DNA from: Adiantum capillus-veneris
Lineage: Eukaryota; Streptophyta; Polypodiopsida; Polypodiales; Pteridaceae
Reading direction: 5' to 3'
Length of the DNA stretch: 64,000 nt
Assembly (NCBI GenBank): GCA_014529385.2
Contig: CM043961.1
Coordinates: 18,518,478 to 18,582,477 of the forward strand
The notes beneath the pieces were generated by a model. The model had not been told where the DNA came from. It saw nothing but the letters and a program-made list of their open reading frames with translations, and did no database searches. The translations under genes were made by a program, and so were the position numbers. This document shows positions 11,096 through 23,930 of this stretch, one piece after another. Within the stretch, counting starts at the first letter, position 1. Each line of letters begins with the position of its first letter.

Positions 11096-11905
11096 ACCAC
11101 CTCACTCTCCACATCCTCTCGCCCTCGCACACAGCAGGCCACCTGGCACCCGGCCACCATCCCGCTCGCGCTTCTCTCTCACACAGCCTGTGCAGCGCAG
11201 TTCCCAGCACCGCTCACACACACACACACCCTCATTCACCATCTCCCCCCCCCCCCCCCCCCTCCCCTCTCTGCGTTGCCAAGTCCAATATATATATATA
11301 TATATATAAATACCCACACACCCCCTGTTCCCACATATACATACGCACACACACATATACACATACAAATACACACACACACTCACGCCTATGCACTCAT
11401 ACATATACACACGCTCCTGCCCACATGCACCCACACATACACACGACACGCATATATGCACACATAAAATACAAAAAGCCGAAGGAATTCTATGCCATCG
11501 ATATCGACAAAGAAGAAGACGGCCCAAAGCACGCACCGTCGACAACAAAAAGAAGATATGCGTCGAAGGCATGTCCCGACCAACCCTGAAAAGACGTACG
11601 CGCTACACCGACAGACCGGCAACACACCATTCCCCGGCATCACGCAACCACGACACCATTTTCAGTAATTCGTAGGTTATCATCATCAATTTTTCAGTTT
11701 TCACTCAAGCTTTGTAAATTCCCAATTTGTAAATTCCCTCTCTCTAGGTGATGGTCACAAAGGCCCACCTAGAGGTTTTCATTTTTTTTAATAACTCCCA
11801 AGACAAAGCAAGGGTCAACCACACCCGGCCCACCGCCTTTCTTTGTCTCCCCGATTAGCTTACCCTAATCAAACCGAGATTACCCTAATCCAAACAGCCA
11901 ACACC

Positions 11906-11913
11906 TATAAAAG
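11906..11913 (+). promoter_or_regulatory. TATA box in Q 3' LTR
   Basis: TATAAAAG in the same setting as 4659-4666. Being in the 3' LTR, it could drive read-out into flanking copia and repeat sequence if active. Confidence 0.55.
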
Positions 11914-11990
11914 GGCACTAAGAGGTCACTATCAGGAGGGGGGGCAGTTCATGAGAGGTCAGAACTTGGTAAAGAATTGACACTATTGGC

Positions 11991-12077
11991 ATTGCAGATC
12001 TTTTCACAAAGGCATTGTCTCGTGAGAATCTTGAAGCTTTTTGCAAAGCTTTGGGCTTACTCCCCTTTGTGGACTGA
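11991..12077 (+). pseudogene. Ty1/copia RNase H C-terminus (element U, second part)
   Basis: Twenty-eight codons and a TGA stop give the typical copia polyprotein end, IADLFTKALSRENLEAFCKALG. It continues the RNase H cut at about 2896, so the two parts are one gene split by Q. About 80 bases downstream lie a polypurine tract and the U 3' LTR. Confidence 0.92.
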
Positions 12078-12140
12078 TCATGTCCACGGGGTATGGCACT
12101 TCCCTTTACTCATGTGCCAACTCTAGTTCACCGCATCACT

Positions 12141-12154
12141 CCAGGGGGGGGATT
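12141..12154 (+). promoter_or_regulatory. Polypurine tract of copia U
   Basis: CCAGGGGGGGGATT directly precedes the TG start of the 3' LTR at 12155. In copia elements such a tract primes plus-strand DNA synthesis. Confidence 0.8.
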
Positions 12155-12380
12155 TGTTACCATATACATGTGGTAGTGATGTGTGTGAATACACTAGGAC
12201 CGCCCAGGCATTTTTTCCCTCTTTAGGAGTTTTTTTCCTCCGTGCATTGTATATATGCCCATCACTCTAGGGCTATCTATCTTTCTATTTCACACTAAGT
12301 AACACACTCTCTATTGTGTGCCTTGAGATTCCTTCATCTTCTCCAAGCTGTGTGCGTTTCTCTGCAACCCTAATTCCAAC
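12155..12380 (+). mobile_element. 3' LTR of copia U
   Basis: It starts TGTTACCATATACATG just after the polypurine tract and has a TATA-like GTATATATGCCC at about 12248. It ends somewhere between CTCTGCA (about 12366) and the start of the palindrome array at 12388. The 5' LTR is outside the window, so the exact end cannot be set. Confidence 0.7.
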
Positions 12381-12387
12381 TATATCT

Positions 12388-14155
<1,768 letters not shown>

Positions 14156-14339
14156 CAGAGCTTGTGCATGACTTTGTCTATCCACTGTCAAAACTTCAAG
14201 TCAAAATTTTATATAGGTTCATCAATCCACAAAAATCCAGTATTCCATGGATGAGAATACACTCATGCTCATAGCCAATTAAGAGTTTGGATCAAAGACC
14301 GTTCTCAGTAGGCAAGAGCATCCATTGGTGGCACCACAA

Positions 14340-15145
14340 AGTAAGCAATAAGTAGGACCATGCTACAAGTGTGGAGGTAACCATTGGCCAAGATATTATG
14401 CTTATCGAGCAAAGAACATGAAGATATTCAGATATTGTTTAGAATGTGTTGTTACACACCTGATTTTATATAGTCCAAAACACCCAAACAACAAGGGGAA
14501 AGCAATAATGAACATTGTCGGATCCCAAAAATGGTGGATCCCAAAAGCTTGCACAAATTGATGTCTTCTCCTATACAATGCAAGAGTACTCTCTCAAATC
14601 TGCTAAAAATTTGACTCCATCTATGGGGCCAAATGGGCAAAAACTTGGAAACAATGGGAGTGAAAATTCCTCATCAAGACATCCCCGTAGATGATGACAT
14701 GGATAAACTTCACTTGAGAAACCAAAAGTGAAATATGTGCCTCTAAACAAGGTGGGAGATTACTGTGAAGGAGAAGAGGGGAACACAATCTTACCACTAG
14801 AGTACAAGGGAGTTAAAACAATTGCTATATTTGATACTAGGGCTGTAGTGACCATTTCCACCAAAGAAATTTGGGGAAAATGGGAGACCAACTCTCAGAA
14901 ATAGATGAATGAAACTGCAACTAGTAGACAAATTTGTAGAGACACCGTTGAGGATGCTTGAATAAATTATTGTATCCTCTTACGCAATAGAGTACGAGCA
15001 TACTTTTGTTTCGAAAAGATACAACTTTGATGTTATTCTGGGATGGCCATTCATGTGTCAACTCAAAATGGTTCAAGATTGGGACTATGACTATCTCTAC
15101 TTATGATGGTGCAACCAAACTCTGTGTGGACCCTAGCAGAGGAAA
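14340..15145 (+). pseudogene. Gag/protease remnant of a gypsy element (family T)
   Basis: Plus-strand code in several frames. At 14361 a zinc-knuckle-like CYKCGGNHWPRYY. Around 14824-14865 the front of an aspartic protease, IAIFDTRAVVTIS, where the third catalytic residue Gly is Arg. Near 15026-15075 its end, VILGWPFMCQLKMVQDWDYDY. RT and later domains are missing. It is followed by a family-T LTR at 15273, so it is an internally deleted gypsy element. 14156-14339 shows nothing clear. Confidence 0.7.
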
Positions 15146-15272
15146 CAAGAAGTGATGTGTATGATTACATATACATGGTAGAGGGCTAGAGTAGATGGGA
15201 AGGCCTGGGCAAGCAAGAGACAATAGAGATGTATGCATGTGGTTTTATAGGCCAAAAGGGTTCCAGAAGCAT

Positions 15273-15786
15273 TGTCAATTTTGTTGAGGTTCATGACTAC
15301 GCATAAGTGAGCCTAATCTACAAATTTGAGTGCTTAAATCACTATTTTTTGATGTTTTGACCATAGGAGAGTGTTCCTAGACCATAGGGTGACCTTTCTA
15401 GATAGTTGTGTTACATTTTTCATGACCTTGATTATGATGGATTGTGATTTTGGTACCTTGCTAGATTGCAACCAGAGTTTGTAGGGTAGTGCTCTTAGGT
15501 GTCTTAGACCTCCTCCTCCTAAAGTTTCGTTGCATTTTGACTTTGTATGAGTGCCAAAATTGCATGATGACCTAGAGCAGTGAGAAAGAACATAGGCAAA
15601 TTTTCCAATCATTAAGTGGTGATTTGCTTGTTGTGTTGTTGCATTTTTTTGTTAGGTTCACTTATTGAGATTGACAACCTCAAAGAGTCTGCGTGCCCCA
15701 TTTACGTCACTTCCCTAAGTATTAACATTATGTTAGTCCCAGACATCTATGCTACAAACATCTCTGATCATAACGACCCGCTAACA
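15273..15786 (+). mobile_element. LTR of family T, plus orientation
   Basis: About 514 bases, TGTCAATTTTG...CCGCTAACA. It is the reverse complement (with mismatches and small indels) of 17268-17797. It lies downstream of the gag/protease remnant and is read as that element's 3' LTR. No PBS follows it. Open frames in it (15334-15612, 15616-15948) are not convincing genes. Confidence 0.8.
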
Positions 15787-15945
15787 ACACCTTATTTAGG
15801 ATCATATTTTCTTGGAGTCCGTCCCCTTTCAAAATTTCTTTGCATTATAATTATCTCAATGAGAACTTTGATTACAATACACAATTGTGCTCTTGCAGAG
15901 ATTTCCTTGAACCAAGAAGATGATGAACTTCATGAATCCATAGTG

Positions 15946-16984
15946 TAACCCTCCTTATCAAGCCTTAGATAGCCCAGTGGGGAGAAAGAACTACGGGATA
16001 AGAGGTAGATAGTGAAAGGAAGTATTTCTTAATCAAAGAAGTAGTATTTTATACATGACTACTCCAAGGGCAAGTTGTAAGCATAGCTAAAATAATAGAG
16101 AAGAGGAAGAAGATATGTCATGGATTTTCTTGCTTGGATTGCGTCCAAGGTGGGGTTCAAACCACCTTGGCCAGAGAGGTTGCATTCATCATTGAGGGTG
16201 TGGCCAACATATGTCCATCCTTTTTAGAGAATCTAGAAGCTACTAGCCATCACATATTTAGTAGCCAAGGTGATTGTGGACCAGGCTGGGCTAGGGCCGT
16301 CCAATGGCCAGCCAGACAAATAGCGAGTAGACTCACCAATGGCTTCATTAGGCCATAATAATAGATATTTTCAATTGCTAGGAGTTGCCTTGGCCAGATA
16401 TTTTCAGTAGAAACAGATATGTGGTGGAGGTGCAATGGCCTTGGCTTGTGGATATATATAGAGTTATGGATAATAGAGTCTAGAGATAGTTCTCAATAGT
16501 CTAGCCAGAGTTCTGAGTGCACTGACAGTCTTGTGAGTCTAGTCTTGTGAGAGAGTCCACTGTGTGTCACACCCTAGAGCACTTCACTTTGGTTGTCTAC
16601 AGTCAGCGGGCATGTGAGGCTTGTAGTCCTATTGTCTAGCTACATTCTGGTTTTCAGTTGTACTTGCACCACTGCACTCTCCATTGCACCTCAGCCTCTA
16701 CATCCCCATTGTACCTTGTTGTATAGTCATGGATTGGGCAGAGTTGACCACATTCAAACTAGTTGATGTATGGTCATTTGGTTATGTACAGGGCGTTGCC
16801 TTGGAGGGCTTGTGGTTGTCTGGTCTATTTTTTCAGTTCTTGTTCATTGTTCAATTCTATTTCCATGTTTTTGCATTGTCCGTCAATTTTGAGCTAGCTT
16901 GTGAGTCAGCATGCATACTGCATCCCCAAAGAAATCCACAACTAGAGAGCATTGTGCATCCTATCCATCTACAACTGCTCTCAT
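15946..16984 (+). mobile_element. Possible LTR with TATA box
   Basis: A tentative call. The stretch begins TGTAACCCTCC, has TATATATAG at 16453-16461, and ends just before TTGCACGCCCGGTGGGA (16988-17004), a string like the leader/PBS region of several plant gypsy elements. No second copy is in the window, so the limits are guesses. The short frames within it are unremarkable. Confidence 0.35.
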
Positions 16985-17004
16985 TTTTTGCACGCCCGGT
17001 GGGA

Positions 17005-17248
17005 TAACTCTATAAGATCCTGCAAGCTAGCCCAGTCATCTGGGAAGTTAGATTGGACAAGGCAACAATGTGGCCACATCCTAGGTGCCATAGACATCCT
17101 TAATTGCTTCGACCACCTACCCTAGATTTTAGCCTAAAATTTAGGGAACCCCATTTTTGCAGCTATGCATGCCTGTTACTCACTCTAATATTTGAAAAAA
17201 AAAGAATGCTCTAAATACACACTAGGTCACTCACCATCTAAGGATCAT
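17005..17248. other. Leader-like sequence, no gene seen
   Basis: It lies between a possible plus-strand PBS (16988-17004) and the minus-strand PBS of family T (17249-17266). No reading frame or repeat stands out. Confidence 0.4.
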
Positions 17249-17266
17249 TCCCCAGCAATGGTGCCA
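17249..17266 (-). promoter_or_regulatory. tRNA-Asp-type primer-binding site (family T)
   Basis: The minus strand reads TGGCACCATTGCTGGGGA, the tRNA-Asp-type site TGGCGCCGTTGCCGGGGA with three C-to-T or G-to-A changes, all explained by cytosine deamination. It lies 1 base from the LTR end. Confidence 0.75.
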
Positions 17267-17267
17267 A

Positions 17268-17797
17268 TGTTAGCGGGTCACCATGATCAAATGTCTGCAG
17301 CATAGCTATCTGGCACTAACATAATGTCAACATTCAGGGAAGCAACTAAGATGGGGCATGCTGACTCTTTGAAGTTTTCAATCTCAAGAAGTGAACCTAA
17401 CAAGAAAATGTAGCAACTCAACAAGAAAATCACCAATCAATGATTGAAAAATTTGCCTATGGCCTTTCTCACCGCTCTAGGTAATCACACCATTTTGGCA
17501 CTCAAACAAAGTCAGAATGCAATGCAACTTTAGGAGAAGTTCTAAGACACCTAGGGGCACTGTCTTACTAATTCTGGTTGCAATCCGACAAGGTATCAAA
17601 ATCACAATCCATCATGATCAAGGTCCTGAAAATTACAACATAACTATCAAAAAAAGTCATCCTAGGGTCTAGGAACACTCTCCTATGGTCTAAACGTCAA
17701 AAAACAATGATTTAAGCACTTAAAACAATGATTTAAGTACTTAAATCTGAAGGTCAGGCTCACCAGTGCGTAGTTGCGAACCTCACCAAAACTGACA
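17268..17797 (-). mobile_element. LTR of family T, minus orientation
   Basis: 530 bases, TGTCAGTTTTGG...CCGCTAACA on the minus strand, followed by a tRNA-Asp PBS, so it is the 5' LTR of a minus-strand element whose body (below 17249) is gone. It pairs as an inverted repeat with 15273-15786. Both copies are preceded by AAGCAT. Confidence 0.85.
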
Positions 17798-18376
17798 ATG
17801 CTTACACTTAATTAAAAAAGCATGGAAAAAGGAACATAATGCAAGTTTGGAATTGAAAATGGATTACCCAATCATTAGTTATGTTGATTACAAGTTGGAG
17901 TTGAAAAGTCGTTTGAGCGTACATACAACAGAGCTCTTTCTTCTCTAAAGATAATTCCCCTTTTACATTAAGGTTATTGAATTTATACATAGGGCTTTCT
18001 AAATGGCTGATGACCGGCTCACATGGGCCTTTATAGATGTCATGAGAGAATTACAACTCAGGGAATTGACTTGCTAATCTGGAATCAAGAATTACACACA
18101 GTGTAGCTACACTAGCTTGGAAAAGTAAAAGAGTATAAATGTGGTGTCGGCTCACATGTCCGGGTGGGTACCCGTTCAGTGAGTCCACCAATAGGTTCAA
18201 TCTGAGTTGTGGTACTTTCTTCTTATGTGCATGATTTGATGTTCTAATGTATGTAAATGATGCAATGATATCAACCCGACACAATTTATGGTTCTCCAAG
18301 AATTTTATAAAAGGAAATCTCCCCTTCATAATCTATTTCCGTTGTGATTGAAAGAAAATACTAGATTCTTTGACAA
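17798..18376. other. Probable 5' LTR or flank of chromovirus S, no gene
   Basis: AT-rich sequence ending TTTGACA just before an iMet-type PBS at 18377. That position fits the end of a 5' LTR of element S, but no second copy exists in the window and the start cannot be placed. The reading frames at 17808-17990 and 18051-18329 show no family signal. Confidence 0.35.
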
Positions 18377-18388
18377 TGGTATTAGAGA
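18377..18388 (+). promoter_or_regulatory. Probable tRNA-iMet primer-binding site of S
   Basis: TGGTATTAGAGA differs at two positions from TGGTATCAGAGC (one of them C to T). It is preceded by TTTGACA and followed after about 400 bases by the S gag start. Confidence 0.55.
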
Positions 18389-18788
18389 TAAGATTTCCCT
18401 TTTCTTGCCTAAGAAGAGAGGTCCTTGAGTAATCTATGAAAGGTTGAAGTTGTTTATTGCAATAGAGTAAGTGGAAGTGAGATTTATTATCTTGATTGGC
18501 ATGCTTGCTTGCAAGGTATGGAGGACACCATTGAGAACTATGGTTTTAATAACTGAGTCGTTTTAGACTTGCCTATGGCTTAATCATTATTGAGCTATTA
18601 GCCACTCCATAAGAATGGGTGTCATCCTAGCACTATGAAACCCACTCCACTACTCTTTGCAATTAATAATATTTGAAACCACTAGTGTAGTTACTTGAGT
18701 GGTTACTTTTAAGGGTTAAGAGGAGTAGTAGCAAAGGTTTTGGAAGTGCCAAGGAAAGAGCTAGCATACACAGAAAAGAAACATTAAT

Positions 18789-19880
18789 CATGGCACAACA
18801 TAATCAAGAGAATATAACTAATATTGACAACCTTAATTTAGCACATGGTGTAACCACTGATGATTGTCAAAGATTTGTGTGACTATCTTTTTGGCAAGCT
18901 TCAAGAAGCTATGGGAAACTCTACTTTGCAGTTGGAGGTTCAAAGCCAAATACAAGCTCTTAAAGTTTCTCCATGTACCCAAGAAGAGATAACACTTCCG
19001 AGGCCTCCTACTGAGACCTCCAGAAGAGGGATCTCTTTGGGTAATGAGGAAGGACTTCCAAGGCAAACTATTCAAGAAGAGGTCAGACGTCAAGAACTTT
19101 TAAGGGAGAGGTATGAAAGAGACACCCCCACTACCTCTGAAAGTGATGTGTCCCAAATAAAAAGATAGCTATGGTGATCATCGAGCCCTCCCAAGAAGAA
19201 GAGTAAGTCATTAGGAACTCCCTCCATTGCCAGTCCCAAGAAGGGAGAAAAAAACCTAAGAAGGAGGAATCCAAGAAGACGGTCACCATCCTCTCCTCCT
19301 CCTCCTCCTCCTCCTCCTCCTCCTCCTTCTTCTTCATGTTCATTGTCATCATCTTTGCATAAGGAGAGCAGTGACTTACCACCCAAGAAAGCAAATATAA
19401 GAGATAAACAAAAAATCCATGCAGCATGGAAGAGGCCACGCAAGCTTAAGAAGTTCAAAGAGAGGGAGGAAAGAACATCGCTTTCCTTCCCTACGATGGA
19501 ACGTTACCTCTTCAAACAGGTGAAAGTTTTTTTTCATCTTTGTAGCCTTTGTGCTTTGCCTTTGCTTTATTATTGTTGTTTTTGTGATTGTTAGCTTTGG
19601 AAGAATTTGGTATCATGTTCTTTCCCTTTCTCTCATTTTGTTTCTCAGCTTGCGTAGTCTTGGGACCCTTCTTATTCCCTTGTTGAAAGTGAATCCTAGA
19701 GAGCTATTGTAAGGATAACAAGTGCTTCAAGTGTGGGGAGCAAGGATATGTTTCATAGGTATGCCCTAAGAGGAGTAAATGTATTGACCCTCCTAGAGCT
19801 ACCATGGTGAAACCTCTAAAAGAGTGAGGCCATTGCAAAGGAGCACCACTGCTTTGGGAAAAGTAAGAGAGCATGATTCT
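18789..19880 (+). pseudogene. Gag of chromovirus-type gypsy element S
   Basis: It starts at ATG 18789 (AQHNQENITNIDNLNLAHG), shifts frame, and continues in 18860-19168 (KLQEAMGNSTLQLEVQSQIQALK, acidic/charged). A CTC microsatellite (about 19293-19327) follows, then a basic segment. Near 19719 there is a zinc knuckle CFKCGEQGYVSxVCP with TAG at x and Tyr for the usual His. The capsid is mostly lost. The code runs into the protease, but at 19887 it is cut by element R and resumes at 23461. Confidence 0.75.
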
Positions 19881-19887
19881 TTCATAC

Positions 19888-21238
19888 TGTCATAATAACT
19901 AATATCTAATTCTCCTAAATGATTTTCTCATGTTAAACTAATCATTTAATATGGGGAAGTGTCAGGGGAGAAAAAGATAGAATATTGGTTAAGCTGGCAG
20001 ACCAACCACATTAGGGATCCAAAGGAGGGAAAATAGGGATCCAAAGGGGGGGCCATCTGCAAAAGAGCAATGTGCAACAATGGGCTTCAAAGACCCTAAG
20101 GTTTAGCCCATTAAGACTTCCAAAATGATAAGGTTCCAAAAATTCAAAGGTTGTGTCCAAAGGTCAAAGCTTAGGAAAATTGGATGCTTGGTGTGTGTAC
20201 AAAAAGTCTTCATTGAGTCCTACATATAGGAGGGGGTGAGATATGGAAGTAGGGGATGAGAGACAAACAAACACACACACACTCACAAGCTTCCTTTACA
20301 CAAAAGGAATGATGGACACATGTCAGCTCCCTAGCCCAGATGCCCACAAGGTGCACTCAAATCCTATTGGATGGCCATGGAGGTGGACCAATGAGAATTA
20401 GGCTAGAGTAAATCTAGTTTAATTCATTTAAAAAACACTTAATAAAAGAAACAATAAGAATTAAGCTCTCTAGAAGACTATTGGACAGTCTCCCAAGGGG
20501 TCAATGAGCATTCACCAGCCCAATGGCTTGCCTGATTCCTATTGGCCAGGAGACAAAGGGGTCCAATGAGAGTTTCATTGCATTAATTTATTACCTAAAT
20601 CTCTCACAAAAGGGGAAAGGGGGACACATATCAGAAGGCTATCACTTATGCCTCTCAATTTTAATTGGCTAAACCTGGAGAGGTCCAATGAGGTTCTAGC
20701 AAGAGTAATTAGCAAGAGGGGTTGACCAAGAGAGAGAGAGGGGGCTGAATTTTACAAGGCATTATTCCACACACACACTCACACTAGCTCATGTGTGAAG
20801 CAATAAGACTCTCTCTCTCTCTCCTTGTCAAGATTTAATGGAAAGCTTATCACCTACACCAAGCTTGTGAGAAGGGAGGCCTACACCAACAACTCTTGGC
20901 TTTGTGAAGTAAACCAAGAGCCAAGCTTCAATGCATGCTCATCTCCTCTACCATGCTAATTACTAAGCTATGATATGCTCATATGAGTGATTATGTGAGG
21001 AGATGTACATCTTTCTCGTAAGACTACTCCTTCTTCCTCTCAATCTACTCTCATACCCCGCTAGCTCTCACCATCTTCAAAGGTGTGTGAGGTCTTGGGT
21101 TTGAGACCGTGAGGGAATTGATGTTGTGTTTTATAAGTGTTTTGCTTAGTGCTTGAAGATTCCATCTTCATTACACTAGCTAGTTATTAAAGAAACACAA
21201 AGAGTTGTATTGTAAAATGTCTCTCTTGATGGGGGAAA
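19888..21238 (+). mobile_element. Left LTR of R (3' end deleted)
   Basis: It starts TGTCATAATAACTAATATC and matches the right LTR to CTCTTGATG (about 21230), where the internal deletion begins. It keeps about 190 bases (about 20045-20230) that the right LTR lacks; these include a possible TATA (ACATATAGG, about 20222). An ACAC-rich tract lies near 20270. Confidence 0.85.
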
Positions 21239-21387
21239 CTCAAGAAAATGATTGGGTTTTACTTCAATTTCCCAAGGCTTGATTAAGGCACACGACGGGC
21301 GAGAATCCTACAGGACACCAAAAGTACTATGCTAAGTTAGCAAAAAGGTACTATGGTCCCTTCCAGATTCTTAGGCCAATCAATGAG

Positions 21388-21699
21388 ATGGCCTATCAAC
21401 TCAAGTTGCCTAGCCATTGTCTCATACACAAAGCTTTCCACGTGAGCCTACTAAAGCCTTACAAAGGAGAGCCACCTCAAGAACCAACTATTGAATACCC
21501 ACCGGAGATCGAGGACCAAGAAGAGGTGTTGCAGCCCGAGTCCATTCTCCGACATGAAGACAAGGTATTAAGAGGCGGTAAGACTATCCGACGATATCTT
21601 ATTAAGTTTAAGAATTATCCTTTTCAATGTGCTACATGGATGCCAGGCATACAATTAAAGGATAACCTAAACCTTGTCAATGCTTCCCTAGAGTAAGCA
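21388..21699 (+). pseudogene. Integrase C-terminus with chromodomain (element R)
   Basis: A 103-codon open piece begins in the gypsy integrase C-terminal domain (AYQLKLPSHCLIHKAFHVSLLKPY) and, after a proline/acidic linker, shows a chromodomain-like fold pattern (PESILRHEDKVLRGGKTIRRYLIKFKNYPFQCATWMPG). The usual WEP is WMP. This makes R a chromovirus. The chromodomain helps target integration to particular chromatin. The rest of pol is deleted, so this is a remnant ending at TAA 21697-21699. Confidence 0.88.
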
Positions 21700-22049
21700 A
21701 ATGTACAAATGTTAAAAGTGAACAAAGTTTTTGTTTTATAAGACTCTCTTTTTCTTTATTGTGCACATTTGTTAAGTAGTATGCATGCTTAGATCAAGTT
21801 TGCGGAGACGACGTCTCCCAAACACCAAGTAGAGCTTGTCACTCTATTATGGAAGATTCATAGGACTAATGTGCAGACATGCTTGCGGGAGCCTAAGCTC
21901 TCGAGTGCCAAATGGGCTAGTCATCCATTCTGGAATGATGCCGTAGGGTAACATAAGGATCCTCTACCCACTAGAAAAAGGACTAATGATATAGGCTTTA
22001 TCTTCTCTACCCATAGTCGAGGACGATTATGATTTCAAGAGAAAGGTAA
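21700..22049. other. 3' untranslated region of R
   Basis: No coding signal. It ends with a purine-rich stretch (CAAGAGAAAGG, about 22036-22046) that fits a weak polypurine tract just before the right LTR. Confidence 0.5.
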
Positions 22050-22219
22050 TTTCATAATAACTAATATCTAATTCTCCTAAATGATTTTGTCATGTTAAAC
22101 TGATTATTTAATATGGGGAAGTGCCAGGGGAGAAAAAGCCAGAATATTGGTTAAGCTGGTAGACCGGCCACGATAGGGATCCAAACGAGGAGCAAGCCCT
22201 GGAAGTAGGGGATGAGAGA

Positions 22220-22263
<44 letters not shown>

Positions 22264-23455
22264 AGCTTCCTTTACACAAAGGGAATGAGGGACACATGTC
22301 AGCTCCCTAGCCCAGATGCCCACAATGTGCACTCAAATCCTATTGGATGGCCATGCAGGTGGACCAATGAGAATTAGGCTAGAGTAAATCTAGTTTAATT
22401 CATTAAAAAAACACTTAATAAAAGAACCAATAAGAATTAAGCTCTCTAGAAGACTATTGGACAGTCTCCCAAGGCATCCAATGAGCATTCAGCAGCTCAA
22501 TGGCTTTCCTCATTCCTATTGGCCAGGAGACAAAGGGGTCCAATGAGAGTTTTGCTGCATGAATTAATTACCTCAAGCTCTCACAAAAGGGGAAAGGGGG
22601 ACAAATGTCAGAAGGCCATCACTTATGCCTCTCAATTTCATTGGCTAAGCCTGGAGAGGTCCAATGAGGTGCTAGCAAGACTAATTTGCAAGAGGGGTCG
22701 ACCAAGAGAGAGAGAGGGGGCTGAATTTTACAAGGCGTTATTCCACACACACTCACACTAGCTCACGTGTGAAGCAAGAAGACTCTCTCTCTCCTTGTCA
22801 AGATTTAATGGAAAGCCTATCACCTACACCAAGCTTGTGAGAAGGGAGGCCTACACCAACAACTCTTGGCTTTGTGATGTAAACCAAGAGCCAAGCTTCA
22901 ATGCATGCTCATCTCCTCTACCATGCTAATTACTAAGCTATGATATGCTAATATGAGTGATTGTGTGAGAAGATGTACATCTTTCTCGTAAGACTACTCC
23001 TTCTTCCTCTCAATCTACTCTCATACCCCGCTAGCTCTCACCATCTTCAAAGGTGTGTGAGGTCTTGGGTCTGAGAGTGAGGGAATTGAAGTTGTGTTTT
23101 ATAAGAAATTTTCTTAGTGCTTGAAGCTTCCATCTTCATTGCACTAGCTAGTTATTGAAGGAACACAAATAATTGTATTGTAAAATGTCTCTCTTGATGA
23201 GGGAGACCTATAATACAAAGCCTTTTGGAGGGGGGATTGGTTCTAAGAAAATCCCGTCCTCAATTGTTGTCAATAGCTTTATTTCTCTCGCTTTTGAAGT
23301 ATTGTTCATGCTATCTAACTAGGTGTTATGCTTTTTGTTTCTCTCTCCACCCAATCACTCTTGCTATGCTCATTAGGAATCTATTCTAATGAAATTCTCA
23401 CTATGTTCATGCTATTTTCCACTACACACAAGTTACTAGGCCATTAAATGTTACA
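22050..23455 (+). mobile_element. Right LTR of R
   Basis: 1,406 bases ending CATTAAATGTTACA, then the target duplication CATAC. The first bases TTTC stand where TGTC is expected. It contains an AC microsatellite (about 22221-22258) and lacks about 190 bases present in the left LTR. Confidence 0.88.
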
Positions 23456-23460
23456 CATAC

Positions 23461-23930
23461 TTTTTGATATCGGCTTCATCCACAACTTTATCTCTGTTGA
23501 GCTAAAGCTATTAAGCTACAAATCCATGACTGAGATGGGAGATGTGGTGAAAGCAGATGAATCTTTCAAAGGGCAAGAGGGCTATGTCACTCCGTTGATT
23601 GGGAACCTAAGGCTCCATTTACAAAGCTGTAGACAAAGAATATTTCTTCATCTCTTCACTCAAGCATGAAGATATTATCCTAGGAGCACAATGGTTTGAT
23701 CGCATGGCTGCCACTATGAAGTTTTCTGAAAGAAAAGTTTTCTTTTCCTATAGGGGCAAGGATGTAGCACTTGATGTAAATAGTGAAAATCTCACTACAC
23801 CACTTATACAAATGCAAGCTTTAGACAAAGTAATAAAAAGTTCTCTTTCGTGTTACATGGTTTTTGTCAAAAAGTCTAAGAAAGATGCATGTGATTCCAT
23901 TTTCCAGTGGGGTTAGAAATGAAAATAAGA
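23461..23930 (+). pseudogene. Aspartic protease of chromovirus S, second part
   Basis: The frame opens with FDIGFIHNFIS, the catalytic motif of a gypsy protease with the Thr/Ser of D-T/S-G replaced by Ile. It continues to near 23670, where a frame change gives the end of the domain (EDIILGAQWFDRMAATMKFSERKVFF). Code then continues toward RT (LDVNSENLTTPLIQ). The front of this protein is the gag at 18789-19880, split off by R. Confidence 0.85.

Larger units (their letters stand above)
10187..11982 (+). mobile_element. 3' LTR of Q
   Basis: It starts TGATGGCTGAC and ends near AATTGACA. It matches 2898-4748 apart from simple-repeat length and small indels. It contains a longer CT run (about 10653-10741), a 38-base C tract (11058-11095), a shorter TA run, CA-rich sequence and the conserved TATA box (11906-11913). 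Copia U resumes at 11991. Confidence 0.85.
19888..23455 (+). mobile_element. Gypsy element R nested in S, internally deleted
   Basis: The left LTR (19888-21238) and right LTR (22050-23455) bracket a short remnant with an integrase C-terminus and chromodomain. The 5-bp duplication CATAC occurs at 19883-19887 and again at 23456-23460. Removing R plus one CATAC joins the S protease code in frame, which proves the insertion. The deletion removed the end of the left LTR, PBS, gag, protease, RT and most of integrase. Confidence 0.93.

Noticed and set aside
15273..17797. DNA transposon with ~520-bp terminal inverted repeats
   Set aside because: One arm is followed by a tRNA-Asp PBS and the other follows gag/protease code, so both are LTRs of a gypsy family in opposite orientation.
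19090..19458. Minus-strand Gly- or Glu-rich frames
   Set aside because: Antisense of the CTC microsatellite in S gag.
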